DNA from: Pomacea canaliculata | Taxonomy: Eukaryota > Mollusca > Gastropoda > Architaenioglossa > Ampullariidae | Length of the DNA: 64,000 nt | NCBI RefSeq assembly: GCF_003073045.1 | Contig: NC_037596.1 | Span: forward strand, 29,768,184-29,832,183 | Direction: 5' to 3' | Part shown: positions 33,623-47,360 of the stretch, piece by piece | How the letters are laid out: the number at the start of each line of letters is the position of its first letter | How positions within the stretch are numbered: position 1 is the stretch's first letter | Position numbers and translations under genes: made by a program | Notes under the pieces: generated by a model | The model's input: the letters and a program-made list of their open reading frames with translations, nothing else | Told to the model about the DNA's origin: nothing | Database searches by the model: none

Positions 33623-36600
33623 AAAAATATCTAGTGGGAACAACTCGTTTTTCTTACTGGACATGAAAGGGCCTGACCCTCTTGCCTATTTGTGACCGAC
33701 AGTCCGTAAACCAAGTTCTTGCTGGCCACCACCGGGTGTCGACCACGTCGTTAAGGTGGTATAGTCTTCGACAAGGTGTCGTGAGGTCACTTTCAAATAT
33801 CAATTAAAGTCGCTTGACTATTGAAAGTACAGGTTCCTGGCGTCCAACGAGTGTGGCAATCTTTTCTTAGTAAGTCGTTGGTTGTATTTCTTTGTGTGAG
33901 ATCAAGACAGCTCTCTCATTGCACTTGTTTCTCGGATGCCTGGATTTTTTTCCTTTACGTTTAGGCGAACAGAGTCCACGAGTCACATCCTTACAGCAAG
34001 ACCATCACTTCCAGAATTCGTGCACCTTGTACGAGGTAGTGCAATTTAAAAAAAATTCAAATTGTCACAAGCAATTTTTTAATTCATTGTAAAGATATCG
34101 AGAGGCATGTCGCAGCTCGGCATCAATATGGGTCTGTCTAATGGTAGTTAAAATGATGATAAATGAAAGCTACAACTGATTTGAGTGAGGTGACTGAGGA
34201 GGAAATAAAGTTTGTAGAGTACAAGGAGGCTGTGTGCTTTGTAATGTTAAGAAATAAGCAATTAAATTATCTCATAATAAGAAAGATAATATTTTGTCAT
34301 GTTTAAAAGATCTTACACATTAGTCTGACACCTGCTCAAGAGATTCTGAGCCTTCTGTGAAATCAATGACACATTCTGGATAGAGGATAAAAGTTAAATA
34401 CCACATTTAGACAATGTTTTAATGGACAGGTGCAGACTTTGTCCTCTTATTTGTATTTTACAAATTGTTGCCAGACAGAGTAAATACTTGATTTTATGAA
34501 AAAAATAAATACCGTCCTAGTATCGCAGGAACTAAAGAGAATATTTCATTACGATTGTCAAATTATATTTTTATGGTTCGTGCACATCACAAGTGCAAGA
34601 AGTATATGGAAAAGTTTAAACTGTCAACACATACCTTAAAAAAAAACGTAAGGGACTTGGAAAGTCTGAAAGCCCTAGCTCAAATGTGTAATTGGGGGTT
34701 TAATTTTGAAATCCACTCTATCCAGAATATGGTCAATGATCCGCACTCCTGAACATACAGAGTTGTGATCTGGCAATTACTCTCCTTCCCTCACCTAATC
34801 CTTTGTTACATGCTGTTGATTTAATAGTTCTTTGAAACACAACAATTGATTCCTGATTTCTTTTTTTCACTGCCTCATGTTTTTTTCTTTGTTAATGCCT
34901 TGTCATACTGTCTGCTTTGTAAAGAAAATAACATAGCACAAACATATTTAGAATAATGAAATTTAAAGGGAAAATGATTGTAATTTTCTTGTCTCTCCCT
35001 AAGCCAATGGGAATTTAGAATGTGCAACCAAATTAATATACACTTAGATAACATAATATACATATGCTTGTATTTCGATTAATTTTGTTTCATATCCTTT
35101 ACTGATATTTGTGCAATATTGATCATAATGTTATAGTGTTAAACCACCCTCCCTACTTTACCTTGATGCTATTTTCTGCTTAATGAGAGATATTATAGTT
35201 AATGTGTCAATGTCTTGGTTAAAAAAGTAAAACATTTAAAGTTTAAGTTTATGTAGAGAATGGTTATCATCATACATGTAATACTTTTTTGGTATAATGG
35301 CCAATTAGACTGTTTTAGCAAGCCTATGTAACAGAAAGCATTGGAATCTTAAGTATTATATATGTAAATGAATTTTACTTATTGCATATATACATATATA
35401 AATGAAAAATTGATCTGAAAGTTGATTCTATGGCTTTTGTTTACGTAAGCACTAAATTCATGCACACATAAAAGAGTCAGTAATAAAGAAGCATAGTAAC
35501 CCCTTCTTATTCACTAATTGATACCCTGAGTGAAGTAAAATTAAATGTAACATGCAGTGTACATTCAGAATCTCATACCTCGAGTTTATAAAAGATGTGT
35601 TAAGGGTAAAACTGCTGCTGTGAACGAACTTAAAATGTTAACAAAGGTTCTTATACAACCTCTTATTATTGAAACAACAGTGACGTCTACTCTTATTATT
35701 ATAAATGCTTTAGCTTAGCTACTGCAAATGTTGTTAACCAGTTGACATGAAATATAGATGTCTTACTATGTTTTGATGTCTAATAAATCTGTAAGAAACA
35801 AACGAAAGTATATTTAGAAAAAATAAATTTATCATTACTGACTTACAGTTTTGACTTCATCTTCTATTTAACAAATCTAAGAAAAATGCAGGGGAGGTAA
35901 TACACAAGTAAGCAGAACTCTTCCTTACGTATTTGTGATTACAATAACTAGCAGTTATCTCCGCTAATCCATAATTAGGATGTACCATACATACACTCTG
36001 AATGGTAAATGTTTGCAGGGCTCTACACAAAATAATACAAACACACACATAAACAACAAAAACTGGGATTTCCACACACAGCCTGTATTATTATTATTAG
36101 TAGGACAGATAAAACAAGTCTCTTACGCACAACGAATTTTCGACTTTTATCGGCCTCATCACGGTTCCCACGATGAAAGTACTGACCAAGACACAGTGTT
36201 AAAGGTCAAACTGACCTAACAGGTAAAAGGCTCACTCAGAAAGAAGATGAGCGCCTCTACATGTATAAGACCAGAGAAAAGACTGGCAGACAAGAAACTC
36301 GATGGCCGAAAAGACAGATTAACAGGGACCACGCTACTTATTATCACATTCCAGTGACTGAGATCTTGAAGGAATGACACTCGTGGAGCTGTCTGTAGGA
36401 GGTTACCATGGCACCACTGTTAGTTTTCTTAGAACTGAACATGCAGCTCATCAATCGTTCAAAGGTTATGGTAGAACAAGAAATACTTTTCAATAATGAC
36501 AACACCCAAATCGATATTTTACAATAATCTAAGACTGGAGTATTTGCTGTCGTAGATTTATCGGAGATAAATAAAAGCCAATCGCAATCTTCACAATATT

Positions 36601-38215
36601 TTGTATTGTGTACTGTGATATGTCCCTTGGTATACGGCGATGTAATTTCTTACTCAAATAATTGTCCTTTCCCTCCGTGGTGGTGTTGAAAATGTACTCA
36701 TTTCAATGTTACGTGTTAACTTTGTACGATGGGATGGGAGGTTCATCTTAGCATCTTAGCTCAAAACTCTACTATTGTAATCAATTATACAGAACATTTT
36801 GCTGCCGGCCGCTAGCTTAATGCGCTTTGACAAAAGCAATCAGCTTAATATTATCGCAATCAGCTTAAAATTATCACACACACCCATGCACATATCTTAC
36901 ATGTGTATCCAATAAGGCGCCTACACAAAAAAGCAGACACATGTACAGTGTGAAAGAAAGGCAGCAATCTACTAAAAACTATTCAAGAAAAAGCAGGTTC
37001 TAAGGTCAGACATACTGTCATCCCATGTGGTACTTGTATTCCAGACCCTGATGCAAGAGAAGGAAGACGAGAGGCATTCGGTGTCAAACGTGACACATGC
37101 TTACAAATAGAAACCGCGAGGAACCATAAACAACTAATTTGTCATAAGATAAGGCTGACATGAGGGATTGAGAGACCCACCGAGCTTAGAAGATTAAATA
37201 AAGCAGGTGTTGCGAAGCCTCTAAATTATCTTGCACAAAACGGAATTCTTGTCTGTATGATCCCAATGATTATATACCTCATACAGTCTTACCATATTGA
37301 ATTTCATTATCCTGCCTTTTTATTCTGCAGTCACAAACACTAACAACGTGAGGCTTCACATTTACATAGACAATTTATATAGCCACCAAGTGCTGTTTTG
37401 GAGTTAATTTAATATTTATATGAGACAGGTTGCCTGTAAATGCTCAAGGACATTGTGATCATTGCACAAAATAAATGTTATTACACATCAGTTACGTTTT
37501 CATTACATACTGTAAATTTCTAGTTTGAAAACCACGTGAAGATTAGTGTTGGATAAAATACAGCTTAAAGCTACAATCTGAAGGGATTAGTTTCAATGAT
37601 ACTCGCGCACTGGCAGATTCGAAATTTAAAGCCGGAACTTTTGGTGTTCCTAAAATTTTTTAAGCAGATATTTAATACAGTTGTCGCCTGGACAATCATT
37701 TTTACACACGACTGATGTCGTCTACTAGACAAAAGCGATTAACTGGGGGATCGACGTTTCCGCAGTTTGGGGACGAAGTACGATGACGACCGTAAGTTTA
37801 AAAAAAACAACTATTCAGATCGTATTATCACTTTTGCAGGAACATGTTGACACTTTGTGTGTGAACATTGCACAACATTTTGAAGTGAAAAGTCTCAGTG
37901 TACCCCGAGTGTTTAAATCTTCGTAATGGGAAAAGAACTCATGTCAAACGTGACTGACCCTCCACTGGACATTGTTCTCCTTCGGTGATGACGCAGTTCC
38001 CACCTTGAAACACACAAAACATGTAAACAAAATCACAAAAAGCCAATATAAATGCATGTATCACCTGATACCTTATCATTCATTAATGCAGTTTTGGGTT
38101 TAACCAAGAAAAAATTAAGATGTTGTAAGCAATCTAACTCCGACTGTATGCCAGAGGCGAACTAAGTTCACAAGCTCATATACATCAAGATGAATCAAGG
38201 TACTCAAAAATTAAA
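33623..38215. other. gene-poor AT-rich region
   Basis: A repeat block at 36382-36455 matches 16655-16735. An ATG-less open stretch at 36990-37163 (RHTVIPCGTCIPDPDAREGR in its middle) is unidentified. Nothing else is supported. Confidence 0.4.
36382..36455 (+). repeat. dispersed repeat block, copy of 16.66 kb
   Basis: The stretch containing tcgtggagctgtctgtagga, continuing through gttaccatggcac to aacatgca, matches 16662-16727 with few changes. Confidence 0.6.
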
Positions 38216-38864
38216 TTAGATCTTTATACAGGACAACATAAAGCGGTTATACGAAATAAGAGAAAATCAGGAAAATCAACCCAAACAATCCCATGAAAGA
38301 TAAAGACGGCAAGACGATAACAAAGGAAGCAGGATAAAGAGACCGCTGGATGGAACACTTCGAAGAGGCAGATCCAGAAACAACGGCAAAACCTTTAAAG
38401 CGCCTTCTACACTAGGTCTGGGAGCAAGAAGTAGTACTAACACACTGGATACTAGGCGACCTGGTTAAGTTACCAAAGAAAGGAGACTTCTCCCACTTCA
38501 TCAACTGACTGGGGATCATGCTGCTCTTCATCATTAGCAAAGTTTTGTCATGGGTAGAACTAGAGAGAGGGATGAAGGCACTGGACAAGAGACTGAGACC
38601 AGAAGAAGAAGGGTTTCACAAGGAAAGGTCATGCACTGACCACATTGCTACTAACCGTATCGTCATTGAGCAGTCTATTGAGTGGCAATCCTCCCTTTAC
38701 ATAACTTAGTGGACTTTAAAAAGGCATTTGACCGTGTAGACAGACAAATCACCTGGATGCTGATAACCCACTATGGAATTCAACCCCATGCTTCTCTAGG
38801 AGTAACAAGGAATAAACATAAAAATCGGGATGATCTTTTAAAGAAAAGCGTAACTAATGTTTGA
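38216..38864 (+). mobile_element. RTE-like LINE fragment
   Basis: Translation gives MKDKDGKTITKEAG, RWMEHFEE, GMKALDKRLRPEEEGFHKER, SCTDHIATNRIVIEQSIEWQ and LVDFKKAFDRVDR, the pre-RT and early RT blocks of RTE-type non-LTR elements. In-frame stops and shifts make it defective. It is truncated at both sides. Confidence 0.75.
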
Positions 38865-39676
38865 AAGTATAGTGATTTTACAAGAGGAAGACAACCAGGA
38901 AAGTAGCAATAATCGGAAAGGGAGGGAAAGGTATAAAAACGGACAAGCATTGTGGGAAATGGTCTATGAGTTCCGTTATTTCGATGCCTTTAACTAAAAC
39001 TCATGTGTCCATATGCTGCTTTGATCAAACGATGGTTGTCAAAGAGCAAAATTTCTAGCTGTGACTGAAGAGAAGTTCAAAGAAATAGCCATGAATTAAA
39101 ACACAGCACAGACAGTTTACACTTGATACAAGAGCTATTGGGTTGCCATCACAGACAATGAAAATAAGAGGTAACACCGATTCGTTTCTTAGCTCTAAAC
39201 ACCTGAATTATAACAGGCAGAAACAGTTGACAGTTTCTAAAATCTTTTGTCACCACGAATATTATGTGTAGCTGCATGCAGGACAAACAGGTTGAGGCCG
39301 TTAATCGTTTATCCGGTTGTGTGATATCTGAGTGTGAAGTCTATGTGATCAGGAAGGAAGAGGCGTGAACGTCGCTTGTGTCCACACTGACAACAACGAC
39401 AGTATTATCGACACGTCAGTGCTTCTTCCTGCTAACGAAGCTTGACTTTACGGCTGAAAGTGGCGATAATACAAAAGCTTTTTCCGAAAATTCCGCCATA
39501 AGCTCCTGAGATTATTAGCTAACAGAATCGTTTACAGAAAAGGCAACAACACAGAACAAATAATCCAGTAGGGACTAATTTTGGTGCAACGAAAAGTCTA
39601 CAATACACGAAAGGCATTTTAATTTACATCCTCGTTATCCCTTTTGTAAGCAAAACTAGTAGTTTTATTGTGTGGT

Positions 39677-39708
<32 letters not shown>

Positions 39709-40200
39709 GGTGGTGGTGTTTTTTTGTCTTTAACGATTCACTTTGATCCTGAATTCGTGCTTTCTAGATTCTGTTAAAAAACAAACTTGAAATAAACAAA
39801 AGGAAAACTTCCATACCAGAATAACAAACACTGAAAAGAAACACACAGAAGTAAAACATAACAGTGAGGTAGGGCAGGATAAATAATACAGAAAGTGATA
39901 TACATTGACTATCTACACATATCACAGACACTTGCAAGAGATAAATATTAGCCAGTTCAACATAAATTCGACCACGATTACCTCCCAAATTGTAATAACA
40001 ACTGAAGTCTTGCTGTAATATTAAGAATACAGTCAGTCTCAGCAACACTGACGCAACCACCTCGAGAAAACACAGATTGACTGTCCGCAATCCTAGCAAA
40101 TGAAGCTCTTAACATAACATAAGCTAACACACTTAAAGAGCACAGTAGGAGAACAGGCTACTACCCCCCATTATGAGATACTGACAGTGTCCTTCAGGCC
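38865..40200. other. spacer with simple repeat
   Basis: It contains (TTG)n/(TGG)n at about 39679-39719. Otherwise AT-rich with no recognised gene. Confidence 0.4.
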
Positions 40201-40203
40201 GCA

Positions 40204-42640
40204 TTATTTACCTCGTGAATTCGGCCAATTACTGTGGTCCTAGTCTATGTGCCCGGCCCAGACTTCAACCTTGCAGCTGAGCACATTGCAGACACATATA
40301 ATCGAGCGACAACAAGATCAGTTGATCAGCCTGTGTTTTTGCTCGGTGACTTCAACCTCTGTGATGTCAGTAAGCTGCTCCCCTGTCTCCATCAATACGT
40401 CACGTGTCCCACCCGCCTCGACAGAACTCTAGACAGGTGTCTCGGTAATGTGCCGGGTGCTTATGTATCCAAGTGCTGGGCAGATCGGACCACAACATTG
40501 TTCATCTGCTACCCACATACAGACAGCTCCTTACATACAGTACATACAGATAACTCCTTAAACGTGAAAAGCCGACAACACTATGTATTAGGACCTGGAC
40601 AAATGAAGCAACTGAGCTGCTCAGAGACTGCCTAGAGGCCACTGACTGGGATTTGTTCTTCACTACCTGTGGAGCCAACCTGGACTGTCTGGCAGACCCA
40701 ATCACCTCTTACATCACCTTCTGTAAAGAGTCTGTCATCTATACCAAGCAGATCTGCAGCTACCCGAATAACAAACCATGGCTAGGTAAAGGACTGAAGC
40801 ACTGTCTCAATGAAAAGAAGATAGCTTTTATGCAAGGAGACAAACAGAAAGTGAAAGAAAAGGAGAAGGAGTTCAGGGCAAAGGCAAGAACAGCTAGAGT
40901 GGAATACAGAAAGAAGGTAGAAAAGCAATTAAGTGAGGGCAACGCAAGGGATGCTTGGAAGGGCCTGGACACCATGATGGGTAGAGAACGCAAGACACAA
41001 AGAGTAAAGTGTGATGACCCAGTGACATTTGTTAATGAGCTCAACACTTTCTACGCGCGGTTTGATGCGAGAGACTTCAGCAATGAAGCAGAAAGTATCT
41101 GTTCTTCACTGTCGGCAGCCACTGTCACAATCTGTGAGGGAGCTGTTGTCAGAATTCTCTCTCATGTGAACCCACGGAAAGCCCCTGGACCTGATCACGT
41201 GAGAGGCAAGGTACTCAGTGTGCTAGTCAGCTGAGTGGTGTTTTTACCAGACTTTTCCAGCTCTCCCTTGACTCTCATAGTGTCCCCCGCGTGTGGCGAA
41301 CATCAACAATCATACCAGTGCCAAAGAAGCCTAATGCTACAAACTTGAAAGACTTTGGACCTGTGGCTCTCACGTCTATTGTGGCCAAGTGTTTGGAGAG
41401 GGTTGTGGGAAGATTGTTAATCCCCACCATGGCTGATCGCCTGGATCCTTTGCAGTTTGCCTACAAGCCACGCAGGGGGGTGTCTGATGCAACTCTCACG
41501 CTTTTAAATACTATCCTACAACACTTGGACACTTCTGGCACCTATGTTCGGGTCCTGTTCATGGACTTTTCCAGCGCCTTCAACACGGTCCAGCCACACC
41601 TTCTTGTACAGCGCCTACTAGACCTGGATGTCAACACTGGCCTAGTTCTATGGATCAGATCATTCCTGAAGGACCGATCACAGAGGGTGGGTCTCAGAGT
41701 TCCACCGACAGGTACTATAGGGTCCAGCAGCTCGTCTGACGGAGTCAATTTGTCAGTGGATGGAATGATTCTGTCAGATGAGCAGATCCTCAACACGGGT
41801 ACCCCTCAGGGATGTGTGCTTTCCCCCCATCCTGTTCTCTGTATATACAAATGAGATTACTATTAGCAGTGCTATTCTCAAACTTGTTAAATATGCAGAT
41901 GACATGGCCCTTGTGGGCTGCCTGAAAGACGAGCAGTCCCTGTCACAGTACCTGGCCTGTGTGGGGGAACTGGAGGAGTGGTTTATCAGCAGCTTTCTGG
42001 AGCTAAACGTTCAAAAAACGGAGGAGATGGCCTTGGAAGAGCATACAAAGGAAGAGATGTCACAACCCCTCTCTCCCCACCAGTCCAAATCAGGGGACAG
42101 CAGGTGCAGAGGGCTGTTGTGTTCAGGTACCTTGGTACAGTGATCGACGGGAGGCTCTCCTTTAGTGATCACGTGAACCAAGTGTACAGACAGGCCCAGC
42201 AACGGCTGTACCTTCTGAGGAGACTCCGCAGCTTCCACGTCAGCTCTGGGGTGCTGTAGACTGTGTACAGGTCTCTTGTTGACAGCATCCTCTCATTCAA
42301 CATCGCTGGCTGGTATGGTCACCTACTAATCAAAGACAAGGCAAGGCTGGCCAGAATCATCCACCAGGCAAATAAAATTATTGGTCAAGCACAGCTGCCA
42401 CTTTCTGACTTGTACCTTCATGCAGTCAGAAGGATGGCACATAACATCATTTCGGACCTGAAACACCCTCTCCACACCAGCTTCCAGCTGTTGCCCTCAG
42501 GCAGGCGCCATAAAGTACCACGTATACGGAAAGCTGTCTACCAGAGGTCATTCGTGCCAGCAGATATCACCATCCTAAATAAAGGCACAAGGACTCAGGA
42601 GGAATCAAACAGAGACTGAAGAGGAGAGGGTGCTGACATC
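40204..42640 (+). mobile_element. decayed non-LTR retrotransposon (LINE), endonuclease C-terminus to RT C-terminus
   Basis: The + strand frames give FLLGDFNLCDVSKLL (endonuclease), CPTRLDRTLDRCLGNVPGAY, YPNNKPWLGKGLKHCLNEKK, NPRKAPGPDHV, PVPKKPNATNLKDFGPVALT, VLFMDFSSAFNTVQP (RT palm aspartate), GTPQGCVLSP, VKYADDMALVG (catalytic YADD), FRYLGTVIDG and AGWYGHLL. The open segments are 40234-40635, 40653-41234, 41291-41854, 41778-42143, 41978-42259 and 42263-42619, joined by frameshifts and stops, so it is inactive. Domain order is that of a CR1/L2/jockey-type LINE; the clade is not certain. The 5' end (start of the endonuclease) is missing. Confidence 0.85.
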
Positions 42641-42829
42641 TATTGTGAGCCATCACCTCGTGTGTCATTCCTGTCACTGACATTTTGTAGACGCAGCCGC
42701 GGCAAGGTGGAAGAAAAATGAACAAAATAGCAAAATAAACAAACTGATTAATGCGTACGTGTCATCTACGGTGTCACCATCCGGACTGGAGACCTTGCGA
42801 ATATTTACTCGCTGAAACCGCTCCACAAA

Positions 42830-43264
42830 CTACTCATGACAAAGCTCAACCTTCTGTACAGGGTGAAGAGAACTACGCACATCTTTAATTTGCACTGAGA
42901 AGTCATGAGACTCGAAACGAGCAAAGAAGACATTCCGAGCATTAGGCATGGCCGTACTCTCAACGCCTGAGATCGAGATTTTGGCTTTCGACCCCTGACT
43001 CCGACCGTCAATATTGGCCATGTTGTTGAGTCCCTGCCAAGCTACTCGGATGTTACCTGTAGCAAACTGAGACTCGATTTTGGACTTGTGCTTCACCTTC
43101 ACCCAACGGATAGCATCACGAACCCCTCTATGTACCAATCTTCTGTCGTGGGCAGAACCCGTGAAGAACACATGTTTCTTTTTGTTACGCACTGCTTTAA
43201 GGTCCTTGGTCACCCGAGGTTTGTTGTTAGGATAAACATAAACTGTTTTGATGGAACGGTGCAA
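42830..43264 (-). mobile_element. inverted fragment of a related LINE
   Basis: The minus frame encodes VYVYPNNKPRVTKDLKAVRN, RVAWQGLNNMAN and NVFFARFESHDF, homologous to the linker between endonuclease and RT in the + strand LINE just upstream (YPNNKPWLGKGLK, DAWKGLDTMMG, NTFYARFDARDF), but in opposite orientation. Confidence 0.75.
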
Positions 43265-43435
43265 TCTACACTTTTTTACTCCTAACTTTTACTCCTAACT
43301 TTTACTCCTGTGTGTTAAATGTCTGTATGAGTATGTATGCCTGCCCTTGTGAGCGAAAACCAAATTTGTGTCCTGGGTCTCCTCGACAGATAATAAAGTC
43401 TGTTTTGATTTTGATTTTTTTTTTTTTTTTTTTTT
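43265..43435 (+). mobile_element. LINE 3' tail
   Basis: Repeated cttttactcctaa units, a tctcctcgacagataataaa stretch and an AT-simple end (ttttgattttgattt followed by a T run) resemble the 3' tail of a LINE copy. It presumably belongs to the 40.2-kb element, interrupted by the inverted fragment. Confidence 0.5.
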
Positions 43436-43918
43436 GAAAAAAGAATTTGTTGAGTACTGGAATCTGATTTCAAACTTCCAAGCAAGAAACCCCTTTAGTG
43501 TTTTCCGGACATATCTTTGTCATAAAATCATTTTTGTAGTATATATTGAAAACCATAAGGTTAGGGTTCACGAGCACACACAAGCACTTCTAACCGTCAC
43601 AGTGTCTAAAACAAAATTTTCAAGATCAAAAGCAAACCAATCAGAGGGCTGGGCTTACATGTCAACTAAGCGTGTCCTTGAGCCGTTTTATTGACATCCA
43701 ATTACTATGTAGAATTGTAGATGAAGTGTGGAGATGTTGTTGAAGGTAATAGGTCAGTGTCAGCGTGTGAGAAAGCAAATAAATGCACAGAACATATAAA
43801 TAAATCTTATATCTACACGCAGACGTCTGCCATTTAACTCTGTCACATAAGCAGTGGGAGAGAGAATATTTTTCTCCGTTATTAACATCCTTGTTGTCTG
43901 ACTTTAAGCATCCACACT

Positions 43919-43998
43919 GCGGTCTGTGCTCAGTGTCAGCTTTCCAGCCAGACTCTCCTCACAACCTCGTCTTCCTGCAAGACATCGCAGCTAACATC
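43919..43998 (+). promoter_or_regulatory. gene C 5' UTR / core promoter block
   Basis: The block from ctgtgctcagtgtcagctt to the ATG matches gene B at about 17468-17541. A TATA-like catataaataaa lies at about 43793-43804, further upstream and specific to this copy. Start site unknown. Confidence 0.5.
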
Positions 43999-44056
43999 AT
44001 GATGCGCTCAGTCCTCAGTGTCTGTGTGATGTTTACTCTTCTACTACAAGGTTTGA
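43999..44056 (+). CDS. gene C exon 1: signal peptide
   Basis: It starts at the first of two adjacent ATGs and encodes a leader with SVLSVCVMFTLLLQG, followed by donor a/gtaagt in phase 1. It is one codon shorter than in gene B. Confidence 0.75.
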
Positions 44057-44589
44057 GTAAGTACTCAACTACACTTTGTCTTAATATCGTTATGCTATGA
44101 TGCTGTAAGACCATGCCAGCCCCTGTAGTACTCGTGTGATGACCGACCATTACAGCATCAGTAAAGTCAGCGGCTTGACTGGCTTATCACGTAACCCTGA
44201 CTAGGCTCCCCACTAGCTCGCCTGCAACATCCTGGGACCTTCAGGCCAGTCGTGGCTCCTCTCTGTTCATCTGGAATGTTGATGGACCTTTACCCAAAGT
44301 AGGTATCACGTTGAATACCTGTAGTATTTCGATGTAGTGTGCATAACTGACAAGTATATTGAGACCAGCCTCCAGTTATACAACTGTACCGAGTATTGTT
44401 TGTATTTTGCTCCGACTAAGAAACTGAGTCATCATTGGGTGTTTTAGTCATCGTAAAGACACAGGTTTATTTATCGAACAAATAAACACTTTCATCATAT
44501 GGAGGTACTTATCATGAACCGAAAGATAATGAAGTTAGATAAAGATATTATTTTGATGTAATCAGGACAAGGATGCCGTTCAATCTGTT

Positions 44590-45446
44590 TAATGTTTTAG
44601 ATTACTTCTGTGCATCCAACGAGCTGTGTAAGGATATTCCTGTCTTTAAAAGTTGAAATAGTGCTGTCAGACCATCTGCCAGTCACACTGACAGTGCGCA
44701 CAACACGAACAGACCGCGAGAACCCACGTGGAAATGGAAAATAAACAGAAAAAGACTACACTACTTTTTCTGTTTATTTTCCAGGGTAAATCTTTTCTTA
44801 AGCAGCACTAAACACGGGAAAAATCAGAGACGAACTTGCAAATGCGTCCTCCGAAATAGAACAAAATGTCAATAAAGTGATTTATTCGTTCGTGGACTGC
44901 CTACAGTAAGCGGCGACATGTAGGAGGAAAAAGATTTTTACAGGTAACCGCAGAAAGCAACCAGACTAGTTTGACCAAGAATGCACACAGTCATAAAAAT
45001 CTTGTTTACAAAGGGCGGTCCAAAGTCTTTATCAATCTGTAGACCCAAGGCAACAGTACTGGAGGCCAGTGAAGGAGAAAAAAAAAAGAAAATATATAAA
45101 TAAGTAAAAGCAGAGAATTTGACAAAGCCAATCAGTTACCCCAAACTGTTTTGGAAAGTAATAAAATCATGTTTGGGTAACACAGGGTGAAAGTATTACA
45201 AAGGATGAATGGATGAATCACTTTAAAGACGTTTTCCAAGATGAGAACCCTCATATACCTGAAGTAGACTGCACACATTTTGATAATCAGCCTGGAATAG
45301 AGGAACTCGATGAGACCATTAGAGAGAGCGAGGTACATACCGCAATACGAAACCTCAAGTTGCAAAGTGTGTGGCACAGATTAAGTGTTAGTACAATGTT
45401 GAAATCAGCCGATGAACAGGCAGTTGATTTTCAAGTCTGTATGTAA
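44590..45446 (+). mobile_element. LINE fragment in gene C intron 1
   Basis: Frames show EIVLSDHLPVTLTV (endonuclease SDH motif), then NHFKDVFQDENPHIPEVDC and ELDETIRESEVHTAIRNLKL, the linker and pre-RT region. It is interrupted by stops. The same insertion is present in gene B intron 1, so it predates the duplication; in gene C it abuts the SRCR1 exon flank where B keeps the relic signal exon. Confidence 0.6.
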
Positions 45447-45493
45447 TAAGATTTGCTGTAGCTCATTACGAATTCCCTTTCATGGTTGATTAG

Positions 45494-45644
45494 ATGCACA
45501 GCTGAAAGTCCGGCTTGTGAATGGAGCTGCCCCGTGGAATGGTGGCCTTGAGATGTTGTACAGAGGAAAATGGCTCCCAGTGTGTGACTATAGCTTTAGG
45601 AAACAAGAGGCACAGGTGGTCTGCAGGGAGCTGGGCTTCAACAC
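45494..45644 (+). CDS. gene C exon: SRCR1, first half
   Basis: It encodes AQLKVRLVNGAAPWNGGLEM, VCDYSFRKQEAQVVCRELGF. Acceptor gattag, donor ac/gtgtgt, 151 nt, phase 1 to 2. Confidence 0.8.
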
Positions 45645-46171
45645 GTGTGTTATGTTTTGTGATCTTATATGCCGTACAATTATATTTGTTTTTTCATGTT
45701 ATATTCACGATAAAAAGATGATATACTACAGTTTCTTAAGCGGTCATTTAACTTTCGTCTTATTCTAACCACTGTGCTCCATACCGCTTAGAGATAATCT
45801 TTTTATATAAGATACAATAAGATAAAAATTTTGATGCAGAGGGCATTGTGTGTCTGTGTGTAAGTGTATCATTTGTATACAAAGAGAAAAAGGAAAAAAA
45901 GGGACAATTAAGTAATATCAAAAGCAAGTAGACATACAATAATGAAACAAGTTAATAAATATGTCGTTAGTACTGATTAAAAATTATTGACTAATTTATT
46001 GTGTATAACTAAAATCAGGTAATAAAAGCAATGCGCCTGCATGTATATGCGAATTGTTTTCTGGAAAAAGTGTTGATTGTGACTGCATTTAGGCTATATC
46101 TATTAAAATAAGTCGGTAAATTCTATAGATTAAAAACAGACAAATACACAAACATACCTTTTGTCAAACAG

Positions 46172-46341
46172 GTCGCAAGTTTATATCACGTCGCTATTTA
46201 TAAACAGTGAGAGATACAACTATATCAGGTTTGACAACCTGAGGTGTACAGGAGAGGAGACCAGCTTAGAAAAGTGTAGACATACAGGGTTTAGCAGTGA
46301 CCCCTGGTGCCGCTCTGTCATTGGTATCACCTGCAACTTAG
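46172..46341 (+). CDS. gene C exon: SRCR1, second half
   Basis: It encodes IRFDNLRCTGEETSLEKCRH, DPWCRSVIGITCNL with four cysteines, 170 nt, acceptor tcaaacag and donor g/gtaaga. The first third of the exon is the most diverged from gene B. Confidence 0.82.
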
Positions 46342-46682
46342 GTAAGAATCTGTTGTTTCTATTCTGTTGTTTGCTGTGTCGCATTATGTATCCTCAAATG
46401 AAGAAAAAGAAACATTGACACATTTACCGTTTTTATGCAAGAATTCCTTACAAAAGAGATATTAAGCATGCAAGAATATCTGGAGATTAGATAAAACACA
46501 TGGTGTATCTTCAAAACAAATAAAATGTTAGGACTTAACTATATTGCAACGCATCTTAATTATATAAATGATTTTTGTCTTTTTGTTGATATAAAAACAG
46601 TTTTCTCTGCACAGATACTGAAGTGGTAATGCACATATCGGCAAACTTATAGAGACAGTAAATATCTGACGGCTTGTTACAG

Positions 46683-46824
46683 AAAACTTACAGGTGCGAT
46701 TGAACGTCATCTCACCTAATAGACATCAGGTAGAGATAAACATCGGAGTTGGTGATTGGTGGACACTGTGTGTGGAGTCTGACAACACTGCCAGGGTCGT
46801 CTGTAGACAGCTCGGCTTACCATG
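46683..46824 (+). CDS. gene C exon: SRCR2, first half
   Basis: It encodes KNLQVRLNVISPNRHQVEIN, DWWTLCVE and ARVVCRQLGLPW. Acceptor gttacag, donor tg/gtaagt. The second part of the exon, tail included, is identical in B and C. Confidence 0.82.
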
Positions 46825-47360
46825 GTAAGTTCTTTTCTCCTGTTAGTGAACGAGTCTGTGGAAAGATGATGAATAGATTCTACTGAAATTACACAATTTA
46901 AGGGAATGAACTATCAACCTTGCTAATCATTAAATGCTGATTTTGAAACTTTACATTTTACACACACAGCTAAACACATATCTAAAATTGTTCACCTGTT
47001 ACTCCATCCATCCATTCATTCCTCAATTGCGATCTATCTCTATCCCTTTAAAATGAAAATGCTTGACATGAGCTACTTCAAGTGTAACAATATAGATCTT
47101 TTATATTTATATAGTGGAATAAATAAACGCCTGTAATATAGATGTTATGCTCTCATTATCTATCTACATAAATACTGATCTATGAATGCAGACTGTTGTC
47201 GTCTGAATTATACCATGATCTATTTATTTATCTAACCTTGCACGATACGGATGCATAGCACATAAGTTCTTCTAAATTAAGAACACATGAAGCATTTTAA
47301 TTAAGCATTAATAATTATCAGAACAATTGTTTTAAGCAAAAGGTATTCTGCCATGTTTAG

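Noticed and set aside
30394..43918. TM and tail exons for gene B
   Set aside because: Looked for YVNTAEL-type coding, Ig4 signatures (YLG, EGFYK) and V/I-rich helices followed by basic residues; none found.
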